Below are positions 10,553 to 21,269 of a stretch of DNA of 64,000 nucleotides, in pieces (position 1 is the stretch's first letter; every line of letters starts with the position of its first letter). Below the pieces are notes generated by a model. It saw only the letters and a list, made by a program, of their open reading frames with translations, searched no databases and was not told the DNA's origin. The position numbers and the translations under genes are program-made. The stretch comes from Trichobilharzia regenti (taxonomy: Eukaryota > Platyhelminthes > Trematoda > Strigeidida > Schistosomatidae). The stretch covers positions 29,069,379 through 29,133,378 of the forward strand of contig OX235263.1 in NCBI GenBank assembly GCA_944472135.2, written 5' to 3'.

Positions 10553-10905
10553 GATCAGTTTGACTGTGACTGTGGAGCCAGTTACTTAGACCGTTCAATT
10601 AGGCGTGTTTGTCAGCGGATTCCCAAATATCATCTTGCATGGTTAAGTAAGGGAGAAAACAAGTCTATTTATAGTTCTTTACTGTCACATCTCGTAGATA
10701 GAGAACACAGATTTGATGTAAACAAGGCCTTCAAAGGCATCTACCGTATACCTCAAGAGTTCAGCTATTACATATAGCTGAGGCTGTTGGAATCTACGTT
10801 AAGAAGTCGTCTAATCTATGTATCCAAAAGAAGTTGGTTGCTTCAAACCCTCCCCTTACCTTAGCCATCAAAGTTTTAATGATCCTTAATTTTTTGGGGA
10901 GATTC
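10553..10905 (+). pseudogene. PLE-B GIY-YIG endonuclease fragment
   Basis: The plus strand reads QFDCDCGASYLDRSIRR, then KSIYSSLLSHLVDREHRFDV, then KAFKGIYRIPQE. This corresponds to the CxCG-YIGR-R, the H-rich middle and the end of the PLE GIY-YIG domain. YIG has become YLD and the frame breaks after PQEF, so it cannot encode an active enzyme. The RT part is missing. Confidence 0.75.
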
Positions 10906-10959
10906 CCTTAATTTTATTTAATATTCTATTTAGCATTACACTTTTATGCTTATAAATAT

Positions 10960-11400
10960 ATGTGTAAAACTTAGGCACTGTGGTAACAAGTAATTCCATA
11001 TTAGTTTGTTTATTAGATGTATTACACAGACAGTGAAACAGTATTATTTACTGGATGACAAGGTTTCGAACAAAATTTAATGTTCATAATCATTATCGCC
11101 AATTATAATCACACGACCTCAAAACTTCAGTTTTATAGTTTTCTTTGTTTTCTCCTATTTGTCGTCCTTGGGGGAGTAGAATTTTCCAGATATCAGGGAC
11201 AGGTGATGAGTCATTTCTATTACATGTAATTGCAGTTGATTCGATAAACAAAGCTTCCGTTATCAATCTCTCCCTATACCCTGTGACCTTAGATTTTAAA
11301 ACTGTCATCTTATCCAATCCTATTGTATGGTTGTGTTGTGTGTAACTGCATGTAGTAATATAGCTGAACTATTCTCTAGATTTCTTATCTTATTTGGGTC
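10960..11400 (-). pseudogene. PLE-A C-terminal end and 3' tail (left of the array)
   Basis: The minus strand reads KSKVTGYRERLITEALFIES and ends PVPDIWKILL, the typical close of a PLE endonuclease of this lineage. A 3' tail follows (11080-10960) with TGATTATGAACATTAAATTTTG and TTCGAAAC. The coding sequence is cut at 11405-11416 by the SINE-A array and resumes at 15281 on its far side, so these are two halves of one element. Confidence 0.8.
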
Positions 11401-11472
11401 AACCAATCTAGATTTTACGAGTTGATCACGGATTGATATCAGTTAGAGAACCATTGAAAACCAGGGAGTACT

Positions 11473-11516
11473 GGACAGCTGCTGTTTCATCCTAGTTTGG
11501 GAATCATCGGCAGTAC
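11473..11516 (-). ncRNA. Hammerhead-like core in array unit 1 (repeated in every unit)
   Basis: The reverse complement reads CTGCCGATGA, then a TTCC/AGGA stem with loop CAAACT, then TGAAACAGCAGCTGTCC. Compared with the hammerhead consensus CUGAUGA...GAAA, the core is CCGATGA, one substitution. Related SINE-A copies at 22159 and 49015 have the intact ACTGATGA core. Self-cleavage by the array version is doubtful. Confidence 0.5.
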
Positions 11517-11588
11517 GCACCCACTGGGTTTCGAACCCAGGACCTTCCGGTTACAAGGCAAGCTCGTATACCATTCAGCCACTGGGAC
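11517..11588 (-). repeat. tRNA-like head of array unit 1 (repeated in every unit)
   Basis: The reverse complement folds like a tRNA. Box A is TGGCTGAATGGTA. The T arm is perfect (CTGGG-TTCGAAA-CCCAG). The anticodon region CTTGTAA has TGT as on tRNA-Thr, and the acceptor strands GTCCCAG/TGGGTGC pair only partly. The anticodon stem is mispaired, so this is a tRNA-derived SINE promoter rather than a functional tRNA gene. Confidence 0.65.
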
Positions 11589-14500
11589 CCGATTCAATGG
11601 CTCGTGAATTCTAACTTCTACCAATTCGTGATTTAGCGCGACCCCAACCATTGTCGTTGGTGGGACATCCATCCACACACGTGACATCTAATTGGACCTC
11701 ACTGGTCACGACTTCTCACTAGAACTCAGGAAACTCCAGCCTGTAGCAAGTCACTAGCGAGCATCAGATTAACTTTCTATAGTTTGGTTTGTAAGGATTA
11801 GTTATGTTTTACGAGTTGATCACGGATTGATATCAGTTAGAGAACCATTGAAAACCAGGGAGTACTGGACAGCTGCTGTTTCATCCTAGTTTGGGAATCA
11901 TCGGCAGTACGCACCCACTGGGTTTCGAACCCAGGACCTTCCGGTTACAAGGCAAGCTCGTATACCATTCAGCCACTGGGACCCGATTCAATGGCTCGTG
12001 AATTCTAACTTCTACCAATTCGTGATTTAGCGCGACCCCAACCATTGTCGTTGGTGGGACATCCATCCACACACGTGACATCTAATTGGACCTCACTGGT
12101 CACGACTTCTCACTAGAACTCAGGAAACTCCAGCCTGTAGCAAGTCACTAGCGAGCATCAGATTAACTTTCTATAGTTTGGTTTGTAAGGATTAGTTATG
12201 TTTTACGAGTTGATCACGGATTGATATCAGTTAGAGAACCATTGAAAACCAGGGAGTACTGGACAGCTGCTGTTTCATCCTAGTTTGGGAATCATCGGCA
12301 GTACGCACCCACTGGGTTTCGAACCCAGGACCTTCCGGTTACAAGGCAAGCTCGTATACCATTCAGCCACTGGGACCCGATTCAATGGCTCGTGAATTCT
12401 AACTTCTACCAATTCGTGATTTAGCGCGACCCCAACCATTGTCGTTGGTGGGACATCCATCCACACACGTGACATCTAATTGGACCTCACTGGTCACGAC
12501 TTCTCACTAGAACTCAGGAAACTCCAGCCTGTAGCAAGTCACTAGCGAGCATCAGATTAACTTTCTATAGTTTGGTTTGTAAGGATTAGTTATGTTTTAC
12601 GAGTTGATCACGGATTGATATCAGTTAGAGAACCATTGAAAACCAGGGAGTACTGGACAGCTGCTGTTTCATCCTAGTTTGGGAATCATCGGCAGTACGC
12701 ACCCACTGGGTTTCGAACCCAGGACCTTCCGGTTACAAGGCAAGCTCGTATACCATTCAGCCACTGGGACCCGATTCAATGGCTCGTGAATTCTAACTTC
12801 TACCAATTCGTGATTTAGCGCGACCCCAACCATTGTCGTTGGTGGGACATCCATCCACACACGTGACATCTAATTGGACCTCACTGGTCACGACTTCTCA
12901 CTAGAACTCAGGAAACTCCAGCCTGTAGCAAGTCACTAGCGAGCATCAGATTAACTTTCTATAGTTTGGTTTGTAAGGATTAGTTATGTTTTACGAGTTG
13001 ATCACGGATTGATATCAGTTAGAGAACCATTGAAAACCAGGGAGTACTGGACAGCTGCTGTTTCATCCTAGTTTGGGAATCATCGGCAGTACGCACCCAC
13101 TGGGTTTCGAACCCAGGACCTTCCGGTTACAAGGCAAGCTCGTATACCATTCAGCCACTGGGACCCGATTCAATGGCTCGTGAATTCTAACTTCTACCAA
13201 TTCGTGATTTAGCGCGACCCCAACCATTGTCGTTGGTGGGACATCCATCCACACACGTGACATCTAATTGGACCTCACTGGTCACGACTTCTCACTAGAA
13301 CTCAGGAAACTCCAGCCTGTAGCAAGTCACTAGCGAGCATCAGATTAACTTTCTATAGTTTGGTTTGTAAGGATTAGTTATGTTTTACGAGTTGATCACG
13401 GATTGATATCAGTTAGAGAACCATTGAAAACCAGGGAGTACTGGACAGCTGCTGTTTCATCCTAGTTTGGGAATCATCGGCAGTACGCACCCACTGGGTT
13501 TCGAACCCAGGACCTTCCGGTTACAAGGCAAGCTCGTATACCATTCAGCCACTGGGACCCGATTCAATGGCTCGTGAATTCTAACTTCTACCAATTCGTG
13601 ATTTAGCGCGACCCCAACCATTGTCGTTGGTGGGACATCCATCCACACACGTGACATCTAATTGGACCTCACTGGTCACGACTTCTCACTAGAACTCAGG
13701 AAACTCCAGCCTGTAGCAAGTCACTAGCGAGCATCAGATTAACTTTCTATAGTTTGGTTTGTAAGGATTAGTTATGTTTTACGAGTTGATCACGGATTGA
13801 TATCAGTTAGAGAACCATTGAAAACCAGGGAGTACTGGACAGCTGCTGTTTCATCCTAGTTTGGGAATCATCGGCAGTACGCACCCACTGGGTTTCGAAC
13901 CCAGGACCTTCCGGTTACAAGGCAAGCTCGTATACCATTCAGCCACTGGGACCCGATTCAATGGCTCGTGAATTCTAACTTCTACCAATTCGTGATTTAG
14001 CGCGACCCCAACCATTGTCGTTGGTGGGACATCCATCCACACACGTGACATCTAATTGGACCTCACTGGTCACGACTTCTCACTAGAACTCAGGAAACTC
14101 CAGCCTGTAGCAAGTCACTAGCGAGCATCAGATTAACTTTCTATAGTTTGGTTTGTAAGGATTAGTTATGTTTTACGAGTTGATCACGGATTGATATCAG
14201 TTAGAGAACCATTGAAAACCAGGGAGTACTGGACAGCTGCTGTTTCATCCTAGTTTGGGAATCATCGGCAGTACGCACCCACTGGGTTTCGAACCCAGGA
14301 CCTTCCGGTTACAAGGCAAGCTCGTATACCATTCAGCCACTGGGACCCGATTCAATGGCTCGTGAATTCTAACTTCTACCAATTCGTGATTTAGCGCGAC
14401 CCCAACCATTGTCGTTGGTGGGACATCCATCCACACACGTGACATCTAATTGGACCTCACTGGTCACGACTTCTCACTAGAACTCAGGAAACTCCAGCCT

Positions 14501-15280
14501 GTAGCAAGTCACTAGCGAGCATCAGATTAACTTTCTATAGTTTGGTTTGTAAGGATTAGTTATGTTTTACGAGTTGATCACGGATGTCCCACCAACGACA
14601 ATGGTTGGGGTCGCGCTAAATCACGAATTGGTAGAAGTTAGAATTCACGAGCCATTGAATCGGGTCCCAGTGGCTGAATGGTATACGAGCTTGCCTTGTA
14701 ACCGGAAGGTCCTGGTTCGAAACCCAGTGGGTGCGTACTGCCGATGATTCCCAAACTAGGATGAAACAGCAGCTGTCCAGTACTCCCTGGTTTTCAATGG
14801 TTCTCTAACTGATATCAATCCGTGATCAACTCGTAAAACATAACTAATCCTTACAAACCAAACTATAGAAAGTTAATCTGATGCTCGCTAGTGACTTGCT
14901 ACAGGCTGGAGTTTCCTGAGTTCTAGTGAGAAGTCGTGACCAGTGAGGTCCAATTAGATGTCACGTGTGTGGATGGATGTCCCACCAACGACAATGGTTG
15001 GGGTCGCGCTAAATCACGAATTGGTAGAAGTTAGAATTCACGAGCCATTGAATCGGGTCCCAGTGGCTGAATGGTATACGAGCTTGCCTTGTAACCGGAA
15101 GGTCCTGGGTTCGAAACCCAGTGGGTGCGTACTGCCGATGATTCCCAAACTAGGATGAAACAGCAGCTGTCCAGTACTCCCTGGTTTTCAATGGTTCTCT
15201 AACTGATATCAATCCGTGATCAACTCGTAAAACATAACTAATCCTTACAAACCAAACTATAGAAAGAAAATCTAGATTTT

Positions 15281-15545
15281 GTCAAGTTTTTATGTTCAGC
15301 TAGTCTGACTGTCCCTGTCCTACTAGTTTGACCTATTTATTTGACCTGACAATAATCGCAGGCAAGGTATTAGATAAACTAAATTGTTTTGTTTTAAAGG
15401 CTTCACTGGCAGGATCCTTTAACCGACAAAGCTTGTTTCTAATTGAGTTTGTGGGTTTGAATGCAAGCCACTTTTATTCCTGTCTTGTTAAGAATTCTGC
15501 GTAAGGTTTCCGAGGTTCCTTCCTTGTATGGAATTACTGTTGATG
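15281..15545 (-). pseudogene. PLE-A linker and GIY-YIG start (right of the array)
   Basis: The minus strand reads PYKEGTSETLRRILNKTGIK, and after frameshifts IGQTSRTGTVRLAEHKNL, the YIG-to-EHK segment of a PLE GIY-YIG domain. The next residues lie at 11400 beyond the 394-bp array. Stops and frameshifts show that this copy was dead irrespective of the array. Confidence 0.75.
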
Positions 15546-15667
15546 ATTTAAATTCCGTATTGTCGGTGTCGTCATTAATATTATTATTATTGCCAGTATT
15601 ATTATTATCATTATTATTGTTATCATTATTATTACTGTTATTATTATTATCACTATCACTACTATTA
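15546..15667. repeat. ATT microsatellite
   Basis: Imperfect (ATT)n/(TTA)n with CAT interruptions inside the PLE-A remnant. Confidence 0.8.
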
Positions 15668-16255
15668 TTATTTATTTTTAGTTTTCCTTACATATTTCCT
15701 GACTAATTTGTCCGGATAATTATTAAGTTTCAAGGTTTCTTTTATGTGTATCACCTCTTGCCTCAGATTTTCCTCGGTGCTACTTAGTTTTTGTGGTCTT
15801 TCTCTTAAACATTTCACCAATCCTATTTTTACTGACAGAATGGGATGATCTGAAGTCCAAGTATCTGTTTGAATGTGTGGGTTTTCTGTAAACACTAGTG
15901 TTTAACTTCCCATCTTCTTTCCTTTTTACGTTGCAATCTAACATTGGAAGCTCCCCTTCCTGACTTTCCAATTCATAAGTGAATTGAATTGCCTCTACCT
16001 TCGAGTTGATGTGTTCGAAAAATCTATCTATATCTTGTGTTCTGAGTACAGTAAATGTGTCATCTACATACCTCCACCATACTTTTGGGGTGGGGGTGAA
16101 CGTTTCAATCACTATGCTTTCCCACCTATCCAAGAATATATCTGCTACAACCGGGATATTGGTGATCCTATGGGAACTCCCTCAGTTTGCTTCTATATTT
16201 TCCCTTGGAATTTAAATACTGTGGAACACATTTCTGACCAATAACTCGAAGTTAG
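15668..16255 (-). pseudogene. PLE-A reverse transcriptase palm fragment
   Basis: The minus strand encodes a PLE RT region: a broken motif B upstream, then WWRYVDDTFTVL (motif C, YVDD), FFEHINSKVEAIQFTYELE, LPMLDCNVKRKEDGKLNTSV, YRKPTHSNRYLDFRSSH and a thumb segment to about 15668. The match is to Penelope-type RTs, not LINE or LTR RTs. It is 5'-truncated at about 16255 with at least two frameshifts. It continues, interrupted by microsatellite and array, to the C-terminus at 11090. Confidence 0.8.
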
Positions 16256-16359
16256 GACAAAAGTACCACTCGAGGAAATAATGCTGGGAGTGCAGCTCTG
16301 CCTGGCTTCCACAAACTAATATGGAATTACTTTTATGTTTATTATAACTTATGCTTCTT

Positions 16360-16484
16360 GAACTGCAATTTCATTGATCATAACAAATCGACATCAATAT
16401 AGTGAAAATATTCATTCACACATTCATAAAAAACTAAATAATTGAGCAGAGAATATTCTTGTCTATAATCTCTTCTTCCGGCTC

Positions 16485-16530
<46 letters not shown>

Positions 16531-16640
16531 ATTCTAGAATAAGACGTCAGTAACAATATTGGTGTTTTTAAATACTGTCGATTTGTTAAGTAAGATCAAT
16601 GGAATTACAGTTCATTAAGGATGCATAAATTATATTGATA
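16360..16640 (-). repeat. PLE-B 3' tail with (TA)n
   Basis: The reverse complement has GAACTGTAATTCCATTGATC, ATTCTAGAATATTCTGTA, the (TA)n tract at 16487-16524 and GAGCCGGAAGAAGAGATTAT. It is the inverse of 17270-17530, and the pair brackets the PLE-B fragment at 16735-17075. Confidence 0.65.
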
Positions 16641-16734
16641 ATAAAAATATATTAGCAAATAGAATATCAAATAAAATTAAGGAAATTCCTACAAAAAAAA
16701 ATAAGGATCATTCGAACCTAGATGGCCAAGGTAA

Positions 16735-17075
16735 GGACAATGTCTAAACTAGCTTCTTTTGGACACATAAGTTAGGCTTCTTAGTGTGGATCCCAACGGC
16801 CTCAGTGATATTTAGTAAACGAACTCTTAAGACGAAGTTAAGCTTTGCTGGTATGCGGTAAATGACTATGAAAGCCTGGTTGACATCAGTCTTGTGTTCT
16901 GTATCCACAAGATGAGATAGAATAGCTCTACGAATTGATTTTGTTTGTACTTTACTTAACCACGCAGGGTGATGTTCGGAAATCCGACGAGTAACATGCC
17001 TAATTGTGTACGGCCTATGTAACTGGCTCATTCCACAGGAGCAGTTAAATTGGTAGAAACACATGGAAGAGGCGA
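16735..17075 (-). pseudogene. PLE-B GIY-YIG endonuclease fragment
   Basis: The minus strand reads CFYQFNCSCGMSQLHRPYTI, then RRISEHHPAWLSKV, then RRAILSHLVDTEHKTDVNQ and KPNLCVQKKLV. This is the order CxYxFxCxCG, EH, H and the terminal KPxLCxQK motif seen at the end of the full-length PLE ORF. The YIG motif is garbled. The fragment is 5'-truncated, with an inverted copy of its own tail on the upstream side (17270-17530). Confidence 0.75.
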
Positions 17076-17269
17076 AATTAGGCAGTTTGTCTTTTACTCC
17101 CGAACGCCGTTGGAATTCACATTAAGAAGCCTAATTTGTGCGTCCAAAAGAAGCTAGTTCAGATAATGTCTTTACCTTGGCCAACGAGGTTCTAAAAATT
17201 CCCAATTTTTTGTAGAAATCTCCTTAATCTTAGTTGATAATCTACTTGCTATTATAGTTTTATTATTAT

Positions 17270-17416
17270 TACAACCTGAGCATATTTAATGAACTGTAAT
17301 TCCATTGATCTAACTTTACATATCGATATTATTGAAAAAACACTAATACTGTCATTGACTACTATTCTAGAATGTTCTATGTATATAAACATATATATAT
17401 ATATATATATTTATAC

Positions 17417-17460
<44 letters not shown>

Positions 17461-17530
17461 GTAGAACAGGAAGAGGAAACTATCGAAAAGCATATTCTTT
17501 GTCTTCTAAATAAGAAATGCTTGGTTAGTT
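17270..17530 (+). repeat. PLE-B 3' tail, inverted relative to the PLE fragment
   Basis: Plus-strand GAACTGTAATTCCATTGATC, TACTATTCTAGAATGTTCTATG, a (TA)n tract at 17391-17457, then GTAGAACAGGAAGAGGAAAC. It is the mirror image of 16360-16640. Confidence 0.65.
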
Positions 17531-17639
17531 GACTATTTCAGCTTACTGTATACATTTTCAGATTATATTACACTGTTAGAATGAATAAACTAGTGAGAAA
17601 ATCAAAGTAGAGTTTAATTTTCTGAAAGAACATTGTTAA

Positions 17640-17830
17640 TGACATCAGTAGGTTGTAGGTTCGACCTCCTGTCCAATCATGGTAGTGTGTTGAAGAAGAG
17701 TCCCGAACTAGGACTGAATAGCTGACCAGTTCTCCCTGGTTTTAAATACTTCTCTAACCGATATTAATCCGTGATCCATTGTGAAACCAGTCAAATTGCC
17801 ACAGATCAACTCTTGAAGATCAGTAACAGT
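17640..17830 (+). repeat. SINE-A, 5'-truncated and diverged
   Basis: A box-B-like GTAGGTTCGACCTCCTG is followed by GAAGAGTCCCGAACTAGGAC (helix II region), CAGTTCTCCCTGGTTTTAAAT and CCGATATTAATCCGTGATCC. Several core changes. Confidence 0.6.
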
Positions 17831-18320
17831 TTACTAACAGAAGACTGTTTCAGATAGTGTCAGCATCAACGTGTTGTCTGAATCAACCTATTCTGTTGAT
17901 GAAAAATATTCTCATTTATTGAAGGAGGTGAGAGGGGTAGGTACAGAGAGTTCATATAAGTAACTTGTAGGGTGGGATGATAATAATAATTAGACTGATG
18001 CCTCAACATTAGCACCATGTTACTTCATTCATGGGACTCCATTTTATCTTTTATCATCATATACTTCGTTTCATCAACCAGTACAATACAGCATTAGTTG
18101 AGGTTTAAACAACATTTGTTCACTCAAACTGTGTTCTAATACATTTTATGCTGTTCTAAAGTAAAAAAAAAATATGCACAGCGTTAACAAAATCGCCAGA
18201 AAACACGAAGTTTCTTGGAATCTACCGAAGGATTTTCGAAACACTTGAGACACACAAGGCTTTTATCGCATGAAAAAATGAAGACTACGATGGAGAAGAT
18301 TTGTAACTTAGGTGGATGAT
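17831..18320. other. No gene seen
   Basis: AT-rich DNA; no coding or repeat signal recognised. Confidence 0.5.
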
Positions 18321-19354
18321 TTTGATGTGGTTGTGTTCTCTGAGCAGCTTGATAGTTAATTTACGAAGCTTTCATCACCCTACTGGGTGACATCTTCAGC
18401 GCATACTTCAATCCGTTGAAGTGAGCTTTTAGATTTCTCCACGAGTTCACCATTAGTCATCTCTCCTGGTGACTTTGGACGTGATTGGTTGTTTATGTGT
18501 GTTTTCACACCTTCTAGGCAGCTACTTGTATTGGAACTGATAGTTTCTTTGACTTGAACTTTGACCCTTTGTGTGTGAGTGAGGTTTTTTCTTATCGGTT
18601 GATAAATTTTGTCTATCTCGATGTGTCTATTGATTGATGATTCACTGGAATATCAGGTAGGTTTCTAAAAATTCTCTAGCATTCTTGTTATTTCCTTTGT
18701 CTAATATTTGAACGTTGTCCTAGTCGAATTGATGTCCGTGGTTGTCTGTGTGTAGTGATATGAGTGATGGAGTGGATATCATGTCGTTTGACGGCTACCT
18801 TATGTTCGTGGATACGAGGACGAAGGGGACGTGCATGGAAGATGTCCATGAGATATTTTTCTTCGATTTTCCTTAAAGTGGGAGTGCTGCAATGATATCC
18901 ACTCCATCACTCATATCACTACACACAGACAACCACGGACATCAATACGACTGGGACAACGTTCAAATATTAGACAAAGGAAACAACGAGAATGCTAGAG
19001 AATTTTTAGAAACCTACCTGATATTCCAGTGAATCATCAATCAATAGACACATCGAGATAGACAAAATTTATCAACCGATAAGAAAAAACCTCACTCACA
19101 CACAAAGGGTCAAAGTTCAAGTCAAAGAAACTATCAGTTCCAATACAAGTAGCTGCCTAGAAGGTGTGAAAACACACATAAACAACCAATCACGTCCAAA
19201 GTCACCAGGAGAGATGACTAATGGTGAACTCGTGGAGAAATCTAAAAGCTCACTTCAACGGATTGAAGTATGCGCTGAAGATGTCACCCAGTAGGGTGAT
19301 GAAAGCTTCGTAAATTAACTATCAAGCTGCTCAGAGAACACAGCCACATCAAAA
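18321..19354. mobile_element. PLE-C 3' ends in a head-to-head palindrome
   Basis: Arms 18321-18782 and 18892-19354 are near-perfect inverted repeats of about 462 bp around a 109-bp spacer. Each arm reads outward as the end of a PLE. The right arm gives ISLHTDNHGHQYDWDNVQIL and NENAREFLETYL. The left arm, continuing through the spacer, has RIHEHKVAVKRHD from the GIY-YIG domain. The outer parts share CTGAAGATGTCACCC and GGGTGATGAAAGC, a hammerhead-like core. Frameshifts and stops are present in both. Confidence 0.8.
19275..19306 (+). ncRNA. Hammerhead-like motif in PLE-C tail
   Basis: CTGAAGA is followed by a TCACCC-AGTA-GGGTGA hairpin and GAAAGC. This fits core CUGANGA, helix II and GAAA. Helix I and III partners are not obvious. 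An inverted copy lies in the left arm at about 18370-18401. PLEs are known to carry hammerhead ribozymes in their tails. Confidence 0.4.
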
Positions 19355-19359
19355 ATGAA

Positions 19360-19638
19360 GACTACAGATCTGATCCTACATTGTACAAAAAGAGTGTTTT
19401 AGGCAAAACTATATATATATATATAATACACGAAGATTTCTCCTAGTATACCACCAATGGCAATTACACTGATTGATAAATTGCTTAAAATATTATACTA
19501 ATACTCAATCCGATATCAGTCTATGTGAACTACGCACACACAGAGTGTTGTAAATTAGCAGTTGATATTATGGACTAATTCAAATTTATCAAGATAATAT
19601 TTAAATACATGAACAACAAATTTATGCGTTGGCACAAA
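19360..19638 (-). other. Probable 3' UTR of the glucose transporter
   Basis: Unique AT-rich DNA directly downstream of the stop on the minus strand, bounded by the PLE-C palindrome. A (TA)n stretch is near 19411-19426. No clear single polyadenylation site can be picked. Confidence 0.4.
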
Positions 19639-19842
19639 CTAACTTGCAGCTTGTGTAGTATCAGTGAATGAAGAATTTTCGTAGGCTTCATCAATTATAC
19701 GACTGCTACAAGCATGCATAAAGAAGGCTTGAATAGTATCTGGAGTTCTGCCTTTTGTTTCGGGTAAATAGCGTACAATAAATATCAGGACAGCTATCAG
19801 AACCACTATAAATGGTATAAAAGCGTATATACCAACATGTGT
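19639..19842 (-). CDS. Facilitative glucose transporter (SLC2/GLUT family), last exon
   Basis: The minus strand has a splice acceptor (ATTTTTCTACTTAACTTTTACAG) followed by an open frame of 67 codons and a TAG stop. The product begins with a hydrophobic stretch (VGIYAFIPFIVVLIAVL) fitting the twelfth membrane helix of a sugar transporter. It then has YLPETKGRTPDTI, the signature that follows that helix in the GLUT family (PETKGRT). A cytoplasmic tail of about 35 residues ends QAAS. Such carriers move glucose down its gradient across the plasma membrane; in schistosomes they supply the parasite with host glucose. The upstream exons should lie to the right and were not found. The exon is intact, unlike everything around it. 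Confidence 0.85.
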   Translation of the reverse strand, partial: THVGIYAFIPFIVVLIAVLIFIVRYLPETKGRTPDTIQAFFMHACSSRIIDEAYENSSFTDTTQAAS

Positions 19843-19994
19843 CTGTAAAAGTTAAGTAGAAAAATTAGAGAGGAAAGGAAACAAAAAGAAATAAAATTCT
19901 TATAGCAGATTTATTGAAGACAAAACATTAACAACTCAATAATGACCTTATGAAAATGAGAACGTCTGAAAATTGCCTGACTGGAATTTAACAA

Positions 19995-20270
19995 CTGTTC
20001 GTAATATGACAGTATACATACTGGATGGTGATCAGTAGTAGAATCCAGGATGCGTATTTCGTCTTGTCTGAGACACATCATCTGCATGTGGGTGCATTCC
20101 CAGTGAGTGATGGTGTCCCTAATGAGACTCGAGTCCCGTGCCCATTGTTTCAAATGCCAGGACGTTATCTATCTACTAGGCTGAAATATTCGCTCTCTGT
20201 GGACATGTCGGCTGCTAGTCCAGACGCTTCGATGATGTCTAAGGAATAATGTGCTTTTTCTTTTCTATCG
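19995..20270 (-). repeat. Sm-alpha-like hammerhead repeat
   Basis: The reverse complement has a box-B-like GGGACTCGAGTCTC. It is followed by CATGCAGATGATGTGTCTCA, GACAAGACGAAATACGCATC and CTGGATTCTACTACTGATCACC. The hammerhead parts are a CUGAUGA-like core (CAGATGATG), helix II GTCT/AGAC, GAAAT, and a GCATC cleavage-site region before CTGGAT. It matches the schistosome Sm-alpha hammerhead closely; one core base differs. Confidence 0.7.
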
Positions 20271-20629
20271 AATTAAGAAGTAGTACTAAGTCAAATCTGT
20301 ATCCAGAAGCAAACAAGAACTATGCGGATTGTAGTGTTAGTCTTGTATAATTAGGACAGCTCATGTGTAAGACAGCAAACTTACTTATGTGTTTGTCATT
20401 CTCAAGCAAACTGAGATACACATTAATAAACGTACTATTTAGTTATTGTCACATGTATGGGGATAATCAATAGACTTAGAATACTGCATATTAATTCATC
20501 ACATATAACTGTACATAGAATTAGAAAGTGATTATACAAACTTGTATGAATCATTGATTTATAACTGAATTACATATTTGACTATATGAACAAATTTACA
20601 AATCAGTATAATTAACATGATGTTATTTA

Positions 20630-20815
20630 ATGGATGGTTAATCGCTTTGACATTTGAAACTATGGGAGTAGGGTTCGAATCTCAGTGACGATACCGTCAG
20701 TCACTGAGTATTGCAGGTACATCCAGGTAAAGAATTGTTCATTCTGAATTATAACTGTTAGTCACCATCCAACAAATATCATCATGTTAATCCTCGGACA
20801 TCATCAAAGCTTGCG
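20630..20815 (+). repeat. Sm-alpha-like repeat, decayed
   Basis: CATTTGAAACTATGGGAGTAG and GGGTTCGAATCTCAGTGACG (box B) match the preceding copy in reverse. GTACATCCAGGTAAAGAATTG shows a lost hammerhead core. GTTAGTCACCATCCAAC closes the element. Confidence 0.6.
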
Positions 20816-21265
20816 TACTGGGAGCTCATGTATCAACATAAGCCGAACCTTTTGGTCCAACATGATCAATCAATAGAAAATACAAAAGCTAACGTAAAAT
20901 AAATATTTATAAATATTATTTAGTATTATTAGTAGTGTTAATCAAAGTGACATAGTCACGAAACGCAAAATAGGCATTGTACTAGATAATGCAATACTCC
21001 AGTAATAGTGTAGTTTATTATCTATCGATCATAGCTAGACAAACACAAACACAATCAAAATATTGATCCATTTCCCACACTTATACGCGTTAAATGTAAT
21101 AATGGTGTTGTCTTACACAAGTTAAAAAAATTGTCAAGTCTACATAACTGGTGTTAAGTATTCAGTAACCATTTCCTGTATAATTGGTTATTTTATTATC
21201 GTGAAACATCCGCTTAGATGAGACAAAACCAGAGGGAGCAGACATCTAGGAAATATGTACCTTCC
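20816..21265. other. No gene seen (probable transporter intron)
   Basis: AT-rich unique-looking DNA without coding signal. Confidence 0.45.
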
Positions 21266-21269
21266 AATG

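Larger units (their letters stand above)
11417..15268. repeat. SINE-A tandem array, period 394 bp, with orientation switch
   Basis: Eight full 394-bp units in minus orientation (11417-14568) are followed by 17 bp of a ninth. From 14586 there are about 1.7 units in plus orientation. The units look essentially identical to one another; the first plus unit lacks one G in the T-arm and measures 393 bp. The whole array is bounded by a perfect 12-bp direct repeat AATCTAGATTTT at 11405-11416 and 15269-15280. Each unit carries a tRNA-like head and a degenerate hammerhead-like core. The 66-codon ORF found in every unit merely spans the tRNA-like region and is not taken as a gene. Confidence 0.95.

Noticed and set aside
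11517..15130. Functional tRNA-Thr gene cluster
   Set aside because: The T arm is perfect but the anticodon stem and acceptor stem are mispaired, and the sequence is embedded in a longer SINE with target-site duplication.
11487..15158. A 66-residue ORF repeated in every 394-bp unit
   Set aside because: It merely spans the tRNA-like and flanking SINE sequence on one strand; its identity between units follows from DNA identity and it has no protein-like features.
11417..15268. CRISPR array
   Set aside because: Units are 394 bp with no short spacers, contain SINE features and lie in a eukaryotic context.
15461..15706. Membrane-like ORF rich in leucine
   Set aside because: It is a translation of the (TTA)n microsatellite inside the PLE-A remnant.
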